DNA from: Streptomyces durmitorensis
Lineage (GTDB): Bacteria; Actinomycetota; Actinomycetes; Streptomycetales; Streptomycetaceae
Assembly: GCF_023498005.1 (NCBI RefSeq)
Contig: NZ_CP097289.1
Coordinates: forward strand, 6,634,001 to 6,698,000
Direction of reading: 5' to 3'
DNA length: 64,000 nt
Shown here: positions 33,955 through 42,545 of the stretch, piece by piece
Numbering within the stretch: the stretch's first letter is position 1
Layout of the letters: the number at the start of each line of letters is the position of its first letter
Program-made: the position numbers and the translations under genes
The notes under the pieces: generated by a model
Seen by the model: only the letters and a program-made list of their open reading frames with translations
What the model was told of the DNA's origin: nothing
Database searches by the model: none

Positions 33955-34845
33955 CTAGTGGACCGAGTGCTCCGCGGCGGGGAACGTACCGCCCACCACG
34001 TCCTCCGCGAACGCCTTGGCCGCGCCGCTCATCACGCCCCGCAGATCCGCGTACTGCTTCACGAAGCGCGGCATCTTGCCGCCGGTCAGGCCCAGCATGT
34101 CCGTCCAGACCAGGACCTGCGCGTCGCAGCCCGCGCCCGCGCCGATGCCGACCGTCGGGATGTGCAGGGACCGGGTGACCTCGGCCGCAAGCTCCGCGGG
34201 GACCAGTTCGAGGACCACCGCGAACGCGCCCGCGTCCTGCGCGGCCTTCGCGTCGCTCAGCAGGCGGTGCGCCGCCTCGTCGCCGCGGCCCTGGACGCGG
34301 TAGCCCATGGTGTTCACGGACTGCGGCGTCAGGCCGAGGTGGGACATGACGGGGATGCCCGAGGAGACGAGCAGCTCGGTCTGGGCGAGCGAGCGTTCGC
34401 CGCCCTCCAGCTTCACCGCGCCGACCCCGGCCTCCTTCACCAGGCGCGTCGCCGAGCGAAGGGCCTGGACCGGGCCTTCCTGGTAGGACCCGAAGGGCAG
34501 GTCGCCGACGATCAGGGCACGCGACGTGCCCCGTACGACGGCGGCGGAGAGCATGGTCATCTCGTCGAGGGTGACGGGCACGGTCGTCTCGTACCCGAGG
34601 TGACAGTTGCCCGCCGAGTCGCCGACCAGCATCACGGGGATGCCCGCCTCGTCGAACACGGACGCGGTCATCGCGTCGTACGCGGTGAGCATGGGCCACT
34701 TCTCGCCCCGCTCCTTGGCGGCGGCGATGTCCCGCACGGTGATGCGGCGGGTGCTCTTGCCTCCGTACAGCGCCTTGCTGCTGTCGGTGGACTGGCTCGC
34801 GGAGGGCCCCGCAGGCTGGTTCTGGGCAGCCGAAAGTTGCGTCAT
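33955..34845 (-). CDS. panB: 3-methyl-2-oxobutanoate hydroxymethyltransferase
   Basis: A 296-residue ketopantoate hydroxymethyltransferase, the first committed step to pantothenate and CoA, using methylenetetrahydrofolate. Family segments are MLTAYDAMTASVFDEAGI, MLVGDSAGNCHLGYETTVPV, VGAVKLEGGE, GIPVMSHLGLTPQSVNTMGG-like text (here NTMGYRVQGR), ELVPAELAAEVT and VGIGAGAGCDAQVLVWTDML. An N-terminal extension of about 35 Ser/Gln-rich residues is usual in Streptomyces. ATG 34845 with AAGGAG upstream. Confidence 0.95.
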   Translation of the reverse strand: MTQLSAAQNQPAGPSASQSTDSSKALYGGKSTRRITVRDIAAAKERGEKWPMLTAYDAMTASVFDEAGIPVMLVGDSAGNCHLGYETTVPVTLDEMTMLSAAVVRGTSRALIVGDLPFGSYQEGPVQALRSATRLVKEAGVGAVKLEGGERSLAQTELLVSSGIPVMSHLGLTPQSVNTMGYRVQGRGDEAAHRLLSDAKAAQDAGAFAVVLELVPAELAAEVTRSLHIPTVGIGAGAGCDAQVLVWTDMLGLTGGKMPRFVKQYADLRGVMSGAAKAFAEDVVGGTFPAAEHSVH

Positions 34846-34944
34846 CGCAACGGCTCCTTCTCTTATCTCGAGGCGCCCTGACGGCGTCCCCGGATCACCT
34901 CCATGGTGGCATCGCGTGCCGCCCGTCGGCTAGTGGACCCTTCG

Positions 34945-34977
34945 GTAAAGTCTTTACAATACGAGACGGTCTCGTAT
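34945..34977. promoter_or_regulatory. Promoter with two adjacent palindromic operators
   Basis: A 13-bp palindrome, GTAAAG-T-CTTTAC (34945-34957), abuts a 19-bp palindrome with nine-base arms ATACGAGAC and GTCTCGTAT around a single G (34959-34977). TACAAT at 34955-34960 could be the -10 hexamer of the exporter gene. The second palindrome is the likely site for the TetR protein encoded after the exporter. Confidence 0.75.
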
Positions 34978-35001
34978 CGAAATGATCCTAGAGTGGGAGC
35001 C

Positions 35002-36594
35002 ATGACTACTCCCGCCGTCACCACTCCACGCATACCGGAGGCCGTCCACCGGCGCCGTTGGGCGATCCTCGGCGTCCTGATGCTGAGCCTGCTGATCGTG
35101 GTGCTCGACAACTCGATCCTGAACGTCGCCATCAAGACGATCTCGACCCCGGAGCCCACGGGCCTCGGCGCCACCCAGGGCGACCTGGAGTGGGCCATCA
35201 ACTCCTACACACTGGTCTTCGCCGGGCTGCTCTTCACGGCGGGTCTGCTCGGCGACCGGCTCGGCCGCAAGCGGATGCTGCTCGTGGGCCTCGCCGTCTT
35301 CGGCATCGGCTCCGCGCTCGCCGCCGAGTCCGGCTCACCCGTCCAACTCATCCTGTTCCGCGCGGTGATGGGCCTCGGCGCCGCCTTCGTGATGCCCGCC
35401 ACCCTCGCCGTCCTGATGAACGTCTTCGAGCGCGACGAGCAGCCCAAGGCCATCGGCATCTGGGCGGGCGGCGTCGGCCTCGCCATCGCGATCGGGCCCA
35501 TCACCGGCGGCGTACTGCTCGACCACTTCTGGTGGGGCTCGGTCTTCCTGGTGAACGTGCCGATCGTCATCGTCGCGATCGGCCTGATGATCTGGCTCGT
35601 CCCCGAATCGCGCGACCCCAAGCCGGGCCGCATCGACCTGGTGGGCGTGGCCCTGTCCGTCGTCGGCCTCGTCCTGCTCGTCTACGGCATCATCAAGGGC
35701 GGCCAGCTCGCCGACTTCACCGACCCCGCCGCCCTCGCGACCATCGTGGCGGGCATCGCCGTACTCGTCGGCTTCGTGCTCTACGAGAAGCGCAGCGACC
35801 ACCCGTCCATCGACATCTCGTACTTCAAGAACCGCGTCTTCTCGGCGGCGATCAGCTCCCTCGCGCTCGTCTTCTTCGCGCTGATGGGCGTGACGTTCTT
35901 CGCGGTCTTCTACACGCAGAGCGTGCGCGGCTACTCGCCGCTGCAGACCGGCCTGTTGATGCTGCCGCTCGCCGCGGCACAGCTCATCTTCGCGCCGCGC
36001 GCCCGCCTCGTCGTCGACCGCTTCGGGGTGCGCGCCGTGTGCTCGGGCGGGCTGCTGCTCCTGGCCGCGATGCTCGCCGCCTTCACGATCCTTGAGGCCG
36101 ATACGCCGATCTGGATCCTGGAAGTCATGTTCTTCCTGATGGGCACGGGCATGGCGCACATCATGACGCCCGCGAGCGTCGTCATCATGCAGGCGCTGCC
36201 CCGCGAGAAGGCGGGCTCCGCATCAGCCCTGAGCAACACCTTCCGGCAGGTCGGCGGCGCCCTGGGCATCGCGGTGCTCGGCTCCGTGCTCTCCGCGGCC
36301 TACCGCAGCGGAGTCGAGGACAAGCTCACCCTGCTGCCCGCCGACGTACGGCACACCGCGGGCGAGTCCATCGAGGCCACCCTCGGTGTCGCCGCCAAGC
36401 TCGGCCCGCGCGGCGAACCGCTGGTGACCGCGGCCCACGACTCCTTCCTGCACGCCATGCACGTCACGGCGCTCTGCGGTGCGGGCGTCGCCCTGATCGG
36501 CGTCGTGGTCGTCGCCCTGTTCCTGCCGGGCCGCACGCCGCAGGAACCGCAGGTGCGGCCGAAGGACGCCGACCCGGTGGGTGCGGGGCACTGA
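35002..36594 (+). CDS. DHA2-family (EmrB/QacA) multidrug exporter
   Basis: A 530-residue, 14-helix MFS protein. Helix 1 carries [13 protein letters not shown] (motif D1), the loop reads [16 protein letters not shown], helix 5 has [20 protein letters not shown] (motif C of drug antiporters), and [15 protein letters not shown] is also conserved. It should export drugs by proton exchange. ATG 35002 with GGGAGC upstream. The following TetR gene (51 bp on) and the upstream palindromes form a typical self-contained resistance cassette. Confidence 0.93.
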   Translation: MTTPAVTTPRIPEAVHRRRWAILGVLMLSLLIVVLDNSILNVAIKTISTPEPTGLGATQGDLEWAINSYTLVFAGLLFTAGLLGDRLGRKRMLLVGLAVFGIGSALAAESGSPVQLILFRAVMGLGAAFVMPATLAVLMNVFERDEQPKAIGIWAGGVGLAIAIGPITGGVLLDHFWWGSVFLVNVPIVIVAIGLMIWLVPESRDPKPGRIDLVGVALSVVGLVLLVYGIIKGGQLADFTDPAALATIVAGIAVLVGFVLYEKRSDHPSIDISYFKNRVFSAAISSLALVFFALMGVTFFAVFYTQSVRGYSPLQTGLLMLPLAAAQLIFAPRARLVVDRFGVRAVCSGGLLLLAAMLAAFTILEADTPIWILEVMFFLMGTGMAHIMTPASVVIMQALPREKAGSASALSNTFRQVGGALGIAVLGSVLSAAYRSGVEDKLTLLPADVRHTAGESIEATLGVAAKLGPRGEPLVTAAHDSFLHAMHVTALCGAGVALIGVVVVALFLPGRTPQEPQVRPKDADPVGAGH

Positions 36595-36645
36595 TCAGGG
36601 ACAATCGGCCCGGCAGAGCGTCGGACGACGAGAGACGGAGTTGAC

Positions 36646-37245
36646 GTGGGCCACATCGCCAAAGGCGTCCGGGGGCGTCCCCGCAGCGAGGCCGTGGAGC
36701 GGTCGATCGTCGAGGGCGTACTGAAGATGATCGAGGACGGCGTACCCCTCGCCGACCTCTCCATCGAACGGATCGCCCGCACGGCGGGTGTCGGCAAGGC
36801 CACCATCTACCGCCGCTGGAGCGGCAAGGAGGAGCTCTTCGTCGACATCCTGCGCGGCGTGGACGGCCCCCCTCCCGAACTGGCGGGGGAGTCCATGCGC
36901 GGGGATCTCGTCACGCTCCTCGACCATCTGCGCAGGCGCGGCGTGAACATGAGGTCATCCGCGCTCCTGCACAACGTCTTCGCGCAGATGAAGAGCCTGC
37001 CGAAGCTGTGGGAGGCGTACCACGCGACGGTCATCGAGCCGCAGCGCCGCGTCACGCTCGGCGTGCTGCGGCGCGGCGTCGAGAACGGCGAACTGCGCGC
37101 GGACGTCGACATCGTCCTCGCCAACGACCTCTTCGTCGGACCCATGCTCGTGCGCACCGTCCTGCGCTCCGACGCGCCGCTCGACGAGGGTCTCGCCGAG
37201 CGGATCGTGGACTCCGTGCTCGCGGGCCTGCGGCCCACGGGGTGA
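36646..37245 (+). CDS. TetR-family repressor of the exporter
   Basis: A 199-residue regulator. The helix-turn-helix is LADLSIERIARTAGVGKATI then YRRWSGKEELFVDIL (about residues 35-70), preceded by RGRPRSEAVERSIVEGVL. The C-terminal domain is the TetR_C_16-like type, with QMKSLPKLWEAYHATVIEPQ (about residues 100-125). GTG 36646 is preceded by GAGACGGAG. Downstream of and likely co-transcribed with the DHA2 exporter, which it probably represses through the 34959-34977 palindrome. Confidence 0.9.
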   Translation: MGHIAKGVRGRPRSEAVERSIVEGVLKMIEDGVPLADLSIERIARTAGVGKATIYRRWSGKEELFVDILRGVDGPPPELAGESMRGDLVTLLDHLRRRGVNMRSSALLHNVFAQMKSLPKLWEAYHATVIEPQRRVTLGVLRRGVENGELRADVDIVLANDLFVGPMLVRTVLRSDAPLDEGLAERIVDSVLAGLRPTG

Positions 37246-37419
37246 ATGTGCGCGTTTCGTCACAGCGGCCCGTTCTGCGCGGAGATGCGGAACCCGCCGC
37301 GCCGCCCCGCTCGTCCTCGTCCCGTACGGCCGTCACGGACGGCGGGGAGGACACCCGATCATCGCCTAGGGTTTCAGGGGCGAGGAACGGTTGCACGGCA
37401 CCAGTGAGGCGACGAGCGT

Positions 37420-38442
37420 ATGGCGCAGGCGTATGTGACGGAAACGGGCAACGGCGGCTCGGGGCCTGACCGCCAGGGGTCCCGGTTCCGGCGCCTGGTC
37501 GACGGATGGCGCGGCGACCGGGGCATCTGGAGGCGCGGGCTCGTCACGGCCGGGGTCGCGGTCCTTCTCGCGCTGGTGATGCTCTTCCACGCGCAGATCC
37601 CGAACGGCGTCGGCAACCTCGGCAGCCTCATCGAGACGTTCCTGCCCTGGCTCGGCATCCTCGTACCGGTGCTGCTTGTCATCGGCTTCGTCCGCAAGTC
37701 CGCCACCGCGCTGATCGCCGTGCTGCTTCCGGCGGTCATCTGGGTGAGCTCCTTCGGCGGCCTGATCTCCGACAAGTCCGGCGCCGGCGGCGACCTGACG
37801 GTCGCCACCCACAACGTGAACGCGGAGAACGCCGACCCGTCGGGCACCGCCCGTGACGTCGCCGCGTCCGGCGCCGATGTCGTGGCCCTGGAGGAGCTCA
37901 CGGCGGACGCCGTCCCGACGTACGAGAAGGCCCTGGCCGGCACCTACAAGTACCACTCGGTGCAGGGCACGGTCGGCCTGTGGAGCAAGTATCCGCTGAC
38001 CGGCACCGAGCCCGTCGACATCAAGCTGGGCTGGACGCGCGCGATGCGGACGACGGTCGCCAGCCCCAAGGGCGAGGTCGCCGTCTACGTCGCCCACCTG
38101 CCGTCGGTGCGGGTCAAGCTGGACGCGGGCTTCACCGCCAACCAGCGGGACGCGAGCGCGGACGCCCTTGGCGAGGCGATCGCCGACGAGCAGATCTCCA
38201 AGGTCGTGCTGCTCGGCGACCTGAACGGCACGATGAACGACCGCGCCCTGAACGCGGTCACCTCGCAGATGCGGTCCACGCAGGGCGCGGCGGGCGACGG
38301 CTTCGGCTTCAGCTGGCCCGCGTCGTTCCCGATGGCGCGGATCGACCAGATCATGGTGAAGGGCGTCGAGCCGATGTCGTCGTGGACGCTGCCGGAGACG
38401 GCCAGCGACCACCTGCCGATCGCGGCGCGCGTCGAGCTCTGA
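37420..38442 (+). CDS. Membrane-anchored endonuclease/exonuclease/phosphatase protein
   Basis: A 340-residue EEP-fold protein. Three N-terminal helices (about residues 40-115: GLVTAGVAVLLALVMLF, LIETFLPWLGILVPVLLVIG, ATALIAVLLPAVIWVSSFGG) place the catalytic domain outside the membrane. The domain starts LTVATHNVNAENAD, with the metal-binding N and E (VVALEEL), VVLLGDLNGTMND and the final ETASDHLPIAARVEL. It probably cleaves a phosphodiester, such as extracellular nucleic acid or lipid; the substrate is unknown. ATG 37420. Confidence 0.9.
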   Translation: MAQAYVTETGNGGSGPDRQGSRFRRLVDGWRGDRGIWRRGLVTAGVAVLLALVMLFHAQIPNGVGNLGSLIETFLPWLGILVPVLLVIGFVRKSATALIAVLLPAVIWVSSFGGLISDKSGAGGDLTVATHNVNAENADPSGTARDVAASGADVVALEELTADAVPTYEKALAGTYKYHSVQGTVGLWSKYPLTGTEPVDIKLGWTRAMRTTVASPKGEVAVYVAHLPSVRVKLDAGFTANQRDASADALGEAIADEQISKVVLLGDLNGTMNDRALNAVTSQMRSTQGAAGDGFGFSWPASFPMARIDQIMVKGVEPMSSWTLPETASDHLPIAARVEL

Positions 38443-38543
38443 TCCCGGGAGCCCTCGGGAGGCCCCCGGAGCCCTCGGGGCGCTCCTGCCACGTGGCGCA
38501 CATCTCTTCTTAACCTCACGGAATACTGGGCCTGAGACACTTT

Positions 38544-38567
38544 GTTCCGTACGTAAACTTACGGAAC
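38544..38567. promoter_or_regulatory. Orphan palindromic operator before an MFS gene
   Basis: Perfect eight-base arms GTTCCGTA and TACGGAAC surround CGTAAACT, and an inner CGTAA-AC-TTACG is nested in it. It lies 36 bp before the exporter start. No regulator gene adjoins, so a distant MarR- or TetR-like protein may be responsible. Confidence 0.6.
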
Positions 38568-38602
38568 ACCACTCCCTCATGCGCTCCCCCGGAAGGTTCT
38601 TC

Positions 38603-39820
38603 ATGCCCCTGGCCCTGCTCGCCCTAGCCGTGGGCGCCTTCGGCATCGGTACGACCGAGTTCGTGATGATGGGCCTGCTGCCCAACGTCGCGGACGACCT
38701 GGACATATCCATCCCCACCGCCGGGCACCTGGTCTCGGCGTACGCCCTGGGTGTCGTCATCGGCGCCCCGCTGCTCGCCGCGGTCACCGCGCGGATGCCC
38801 CGCCGCCGGGTCCTGATCGGCCTGATGGTGCTCTTCGTCGCCGGGAACGCGCTGTCGGCGGCGGCCCCCGACTACCACTGGCTGATGGCCGCCCGCTTCC
38901 TGAGCGGCCTTCCGCACGGCGCGTTCTTCGGCGTCGGCGCGGTGGTCGCCACCGGTCTGGTGGCTCCCGAGCGCAAGGCGCGCTCCGTCTCGCTGATGTT
39001 CCTCGGCCTGACCGTCGCCAACATCGTGGGCGTGCCCGTGGCCACGGCCATGGGGCAGCAGCTCGGCTGGCGCGCGACGTTCCTCGCGGTCAGCGCGATC
39101 GGCCTCGCGGCGATCGCCACGCTGGCCTTCTTCGTGCCCGCCGACCACGGCCACGGCGAGAGCGGCGGCCTGCGCGGGGAGCTTCGCGCGCTGGGCAGCG
39201 TTCCGGTGTGGCTCGCGCTCGGTACGACCGTCGCGGGCTTCGGGGCGCTCTTCTCCGCGTACAGCTATGTGACGCCCATGCTCACGGACGCGGCGGGCTA
39301 CGCCGAATCCAGCGTTACGTTGCTGCTCGCGCTGTTCGGTGTCGGCGCGACCGCGGGCAACCTGCTCGGCGGCCGGCTCGCCGACCACTCCCTGCGGGGC
39401 ACGCTCTTCGGCGGACTCACGGCGCTCGTCGTGGTCCTCGCCCTGTTCCCGGTCCTGATGGGGACGGCGTGGAGCGCGGCGCTCGCGGTGACGCTGCTCG
39501 GCATGGCGGCGTTCACCACGGGTTCGCCCCTGCAGCTGATGGTCATGGAGAAGGCGTCCGCGGCCCCGTCCCTTGCCTCGTCCGCGAACCAGGCCGCGTT
39601 CAACCTCGCCAACGCGGGCGGCGCGTGGGTCGGCGGCCTCGCCCTCGCGGCGGGCTTCGGGGTGACCTCACCGGCGGTGGTGGGCGCGGGCCTCGCGGTC
39701 CTTGGGCTCGCCGTGGCGGGGGTGGCGTATCTGGTGGACCTGCGGTCGCCTGTCTCCGGCGGTGGCCGCTTGGTGGCGGCGCACCCGGTGTCCGATCGTG
39801 AGAGGTCCCACGCCGGGTAA
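38603..39820 (+). CDS. MFS exporter, Cmx/CmrA-like
   Basis: A 405-residue, 12-helix DHA1 transporter. It starts MPLALLALAVGAFGIGTTEF and VMMGLLP, the group hallmark, with MPRRRVLIGLM after helix 2 and MAARFLSGLPHGAFFGVGAV in helix 4. Family members export chloramphenicol or arabinose-like sugars. The ATG at 38603 is preferred because GGAAGG lies seven bases upstream; ATG 38579 would add eight residues. An orphan operator lies just upstream. Confidence 0.9.
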   Translation: MPLALLALAVGAFGIGTTEFVMMGLLPNVADDLDISIPTAGHLVSAYALGVVIGAPLLAAVTARMPRRRVLIGLMVLFVAGNALSAAAPDYHWLMAARFLSGLPHGAFFGVGAVVATGLVAPERKARSVSLMFLGLTVANIVGVPVATAMGQQLGWRATFLAVSAIGLAAIATLAFFVPADHGHGESGGLRGELRALGSVPVWLALGTTVAGFGALFSAYSYVTPMLTDAAGYAESSVTLLLALFGVGATAGNLLGGRLADHSLRGTLFGGLTALVVVLALFPVLMGTAWSAALAVTLLGMAAFTTGSPLQLMVMEKASAAPSLASSANQAAFNLANAGGAWVGGLALAAGFGVTSPAVVGAGLAVLGLAVAGVAYLVDLRSPVSGGGRLVAAHPVSDRERSHAG

Positions 39821-39822
39821 TC

Positions 39823-39869
39823 GAGTGGGTGGGTGGGAACGATCCGCCGCGAAGCCGCGGCACAGGGCG
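39823..39869. repeat. GTGGGTGGG/CGCGAAGCCGCGG element, half copy 3
   Basis: Only the right arm, GAGTGGGTGGGTGGGAACGA then CCGCCGCGAAGCCGCGG, is present, between the exporter stop and the nadE stop. It may serve as a terminator for one or both. Confidence 0.75.
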
Positions 39870-39888
39870 GTGCCCACCCACCGCAGGG

Positions 39889-41643
39889 TCAGACGGACTC
39901 CCGCCAACGATTCGTGATCGGCAGCCGCCGGTCCTTGCCGAAGCCCTTCGCGGAGATCTTCGTGCCCGGCGGGTACTGCCGCCGCTTGTACTCGGCGGTG
40001 TCCACCATCCGCAGCGTCTTGACGACGAGCTCCCGGTCGTACCCGGCGGCGACGATCGTGTCCGCGCCCTGGTCGCGGTCGACGTACATCGCCAGGATCG
40101 CGTCGAGCACGGGATAGTCCGGCAGCGAGTCCGTGTCCACCTGACCGGGACGCAGCTCGGCGCTCGGCGGCTTGCTGATGGAGTTCTCCGGGATGGGCGG
40201 CGTCTGCCCACGCTCCAGCGCCGCGCGGTTGCGCCACTCGGCGAGCCGGAAGATCAGGGACTTGTAGACGTCCTTGATCGGTCCGTACGCCCCGACCGAG
40301 TCGCCGTAGAGCGTCGAGTACCCCACCGCCAGCTCGGACTTGTTGCCCGGGGCGAGGACGATGTGGCCCTCCTGGTTGGACAGGGCCATCAGCATCGTGC
40401 CGCGCAGGCGTGACTGGAGGTTCTCCTCGGCGAGCCCGGTCAGCCCGAGCGACCCCATGTACGCGTCGAACATCGGGGCGATCGGCACGGTCCGGAAGTT
40501 CAGCCCCGTACGCCGGGCCAGGTCTTCCGCGTCGCTGATGGAGTGGTCCGACGAGTAGCGGGACGGCATGGCCACGCCGTACACGTTCTGGGCGCCGAGC
40601 GCGTCGCAGGCGATCGCGGCGGTGAGCGCGGAGTCGATGCCTCCGGAGAGGCCGATCAGCACGCTGCTGAATCCGTTCTTCGCGGCGTACGCACGCAGCC
40701 CCACGACCAGCGCCGAGTACACCTCCTCGTCGTCGTCGAGCCGCTCGGCGTACCCACCGGTGAGCTCCGGCTCGTACGCGGCGAGGGGCTCATCGGAGAG
40801 CGTGACGTGCTCGATCCGCAGTCCGTCGTCCACGACGCCCGACGGCGGCTCTGCCGCGGCGGCGGGCAGCTCCAGATCGAGGACCACGCACCCCTCGGCG
40901 AACTGCGGTGCCCGCGCGATGACTTCGCCGTCCCGGTCCACGACGACCGAGTCGCCGTCGAAGACGATCTCGTCCTGACCGCCGATCATGGCGAGGTAGG
41001 CGGTGGTGCAACCGGCCTCCTGCGCACGCTTGCGCACCAGTTCGAGCCGCACGTCGTCCTTGTTCTGCTCGTACGGCGACGCGTTGATGGAGAGCAGGAG
41101 CCCCGCCCCCGCGGTGCGCGCCGCCGGGACGCGGCCGCCGTCCTGCCAGAGGTCCTCGCAGATGGCGAGTGCGACGTCGACGCCGTGCACGCGCACGATC
41201 GGCAGGGTCTCGCCCGGCACGAAGTAGCGGAACTCGTCGAAGACGCCGTAATTCGGCAGGTGGTGCTTGGAGTACGTCAGGACGGCCTCGCCGCGGTGCA
41301 GCACGGCGGCGGCGTCACGCGGCGCGCCCGCGGGCTGGCCGTACTTCGGCTTGGCCTCCTCGGTGCGGTCGAGATAGCCGACGACGACCGGCAGCTCGCC
41401 GTACCCCTCGTCGTTCAGCCGCACGGCGAGCGCCCGGAGCGCCTGACGCGAGGCGTCGACGAAGGACGACCGCAGGGCGAGGTCCTCGACGGGATAGCCG
41501 GTGAGCGCCATCTCGGGGAACGCGACGAGGTGCGCTCCCTGCTCGGCGGAGTGCCGGGTCCAGCGGACGATGGCCTCGACGTTCCCGGCGAGATCGCCGA
41601 CGGTCGAGTCGATCTGATTCAGTGCGAGGCGTAGTTGAGGCAC
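39889..41643 (-). CDS. nadE: Glutamine-dependent NAD+ synthetase
   Basis: A 584-residue enzyme making NAD from deamido-NAD, ATP and glutamine. The N-terminal glutaminase (nitrilase fold) shows Glu-Lys-Cys: FPEMALTGYP, KHHLPNYGVFDEFRYFVPG and VALAICEDLWQDGG. The C-terminal synthetase has the PP-loop SSVLIGLSGGIDSALTAAIA, SSDHSISDAEDLA and VLAPGNKSELAVGYSTLYGD. Length matches the full-size Streptomyces form. GTG 41643; the ribosome site is weak. Confidence 0.96.
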   Translation of the reverse strand: MPQLRLALNQIDSTVGDLAGNVEAIVRWTRHSAEQGAHLVAFPEMALTGYPVEDLALRSSFVDASRQALRALAVRLNDEGYGELPVVVGYLDRTEEAKPKYGQPAGAPRDAAAVLHRGEAVLTYSKHHLPNYGVFDEFRYFVPGETLPIVRVHGVDVALAICEDLWQDGGRVPAARTAGAGLLLSINASPYEQNKDDVRLELVRKRAQEAGCTTAYLAMIGGQDEIVFDGDSVVVDRDGEVIARAPQFAEGCVVLDLELPAAAAEPPSGVVDDGLRIEHVTLSDEPLAAYEPELTGGYAERLDDDEEVYSALVVGLRAYAAKNGFSSVLIGLSGGIDSALTAAIACDALGAQNVYGVAMPSRYSSDHSISDAEDLARRTGLNFRTVPIAPMFDAYMGSLGLTGLAEENLQSRLRGTMLMALSNQEGHIVLAPGNKSELAVGYSTLYGDSVGAYGPIKDVYKSLIFRLAEWRNRAALERGQTPPIPENSISKPPSAELRPGQVDTDSLPDYPVLDAILAMYVDRDQGADTIVAAGYDRELVVKTLRMVDTAEYKRRQYPPGTKISAKGFGKDRRLPITNRWRESV

Positions 41644-41720
41644 GGGGCCCAGTGTAATCGTCAGAGCGACGCGATGCCCTGACGGGACGCCCCACCGGGG
41701 CGTCCCGCCCTGGCCTTCGG

Positions 41721-42545
41721 TCAGCTGCGATAGCCGAGGACCGTCATCATTCCTGCCTCCGAGTGATACACGTTGTGGCAGTGGATCATCCACAGGCCCG
41801 GGTTGTCGGCGTCGAAGTCCACCGTCAGCGTGCCGTTCGGCAGGACGACCGCGGTGTCCTTGCGGGGGCCGCCCGCCACGTTCGCCAGGGAGAACGTGTG
41901 GCCGTGCAGGTGGACCGGGTGCCACATCGTCGTCGAGTTGGCGAAGACCAGGCGGACGCGTTCGCCCGCGCGGACCGGGTGACGCTGGTCGGGGGAGTAG
42001 GGCTTCTTGTCGAAGGCCCAGTCGTACTTCGCCATTCCGCCGGTCAGTTGGATCCTGACCGTGCGGTCCGGCTTGCGGGACGGCAGGGCCACCGACCGCG
42101 CCGCCCGCAGCTTGTCCGCCGTCAGGAGGCGGCCCTTCAGCTCCTTGGGCCGGGCCGAGGGGGCGGGCGCCGCGCCGCCGCCCGTGCGCAGGACCGCGAG
42201 GGCCGATGCCTTCTTGCCCTCGGCCGCCGCGGTCAGCGGGAACGCGCCGTCCTTGGCGGTGACCAGGACGTCATAGCGCTCGCCCATGCCGAGCAGCAGC
42301 GCGTCCGTCTTCGCGTGCTCCACCGGGAAGCCGTCCGTGTGCGTCACCGTCATCTCGTGGCCGCCGAGCGCCACCCGGAAGGCCGTGTCGCCGCCGGCGT
42401 TGATGATGCGCAGGCGGATGCGGTCGCCGGGGCGGGCCTTGAAGGAGGAAGGGGCGTCCGGTGTGCGGCCGTTGATCAAGTAATGCGGATACGCCACGTC
42501 GCCCGCGTCGCCGCCCAGGAGCTCGCTCTTGGCGCCCATCATCAC
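41721..42545 (-). CDS. Multicopper oxidase, C-terminal half (frameshifted gene)
   Basis: A 274-residue frame containing cupredoxin domains 2 and 3 of a laccase-like oxidase. The C-terminal copper ligands are intact: TTMWHPVHLHGHTFSL and the T1/T3 cluster MIHCHNVYHSEAGMM. It opens MMMGAKSELLGGDAGDVAYPHYLINGRTP, which in relatives continues directly from the N-terminal half (quoted in part). The frame extends upstream of the ATG as repeated Ser-Gly-Pro codons, so the ATG is probably not a real start. See the other half at 42542-43468. Confidence 0.82.
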   Translation of the reverse strand: MMMGAKSELLGGDAGDVAYPHYLINGRTPDAPSSFKARPGDRIRLRIINAGGDTAFRVALGGHEMTVTHTDGFPVEHAKTDALLLGMGERYDVLVTAKDGAFPLTAAAEGKKASALAVLRTGGGAAPAPSARPKELKGRLLTADKLRAARSVALPSRKPDRTVRIQLTGGMAKYDWAFDKKPYSPDQRHPVRAGERVRLVFANSTTMWHPVHLHGHTFSLANVAGGPRKDTAVVLPNGTLTVDFDADNPGLWMIHCHNVYHSEAGMMTVLGYRS

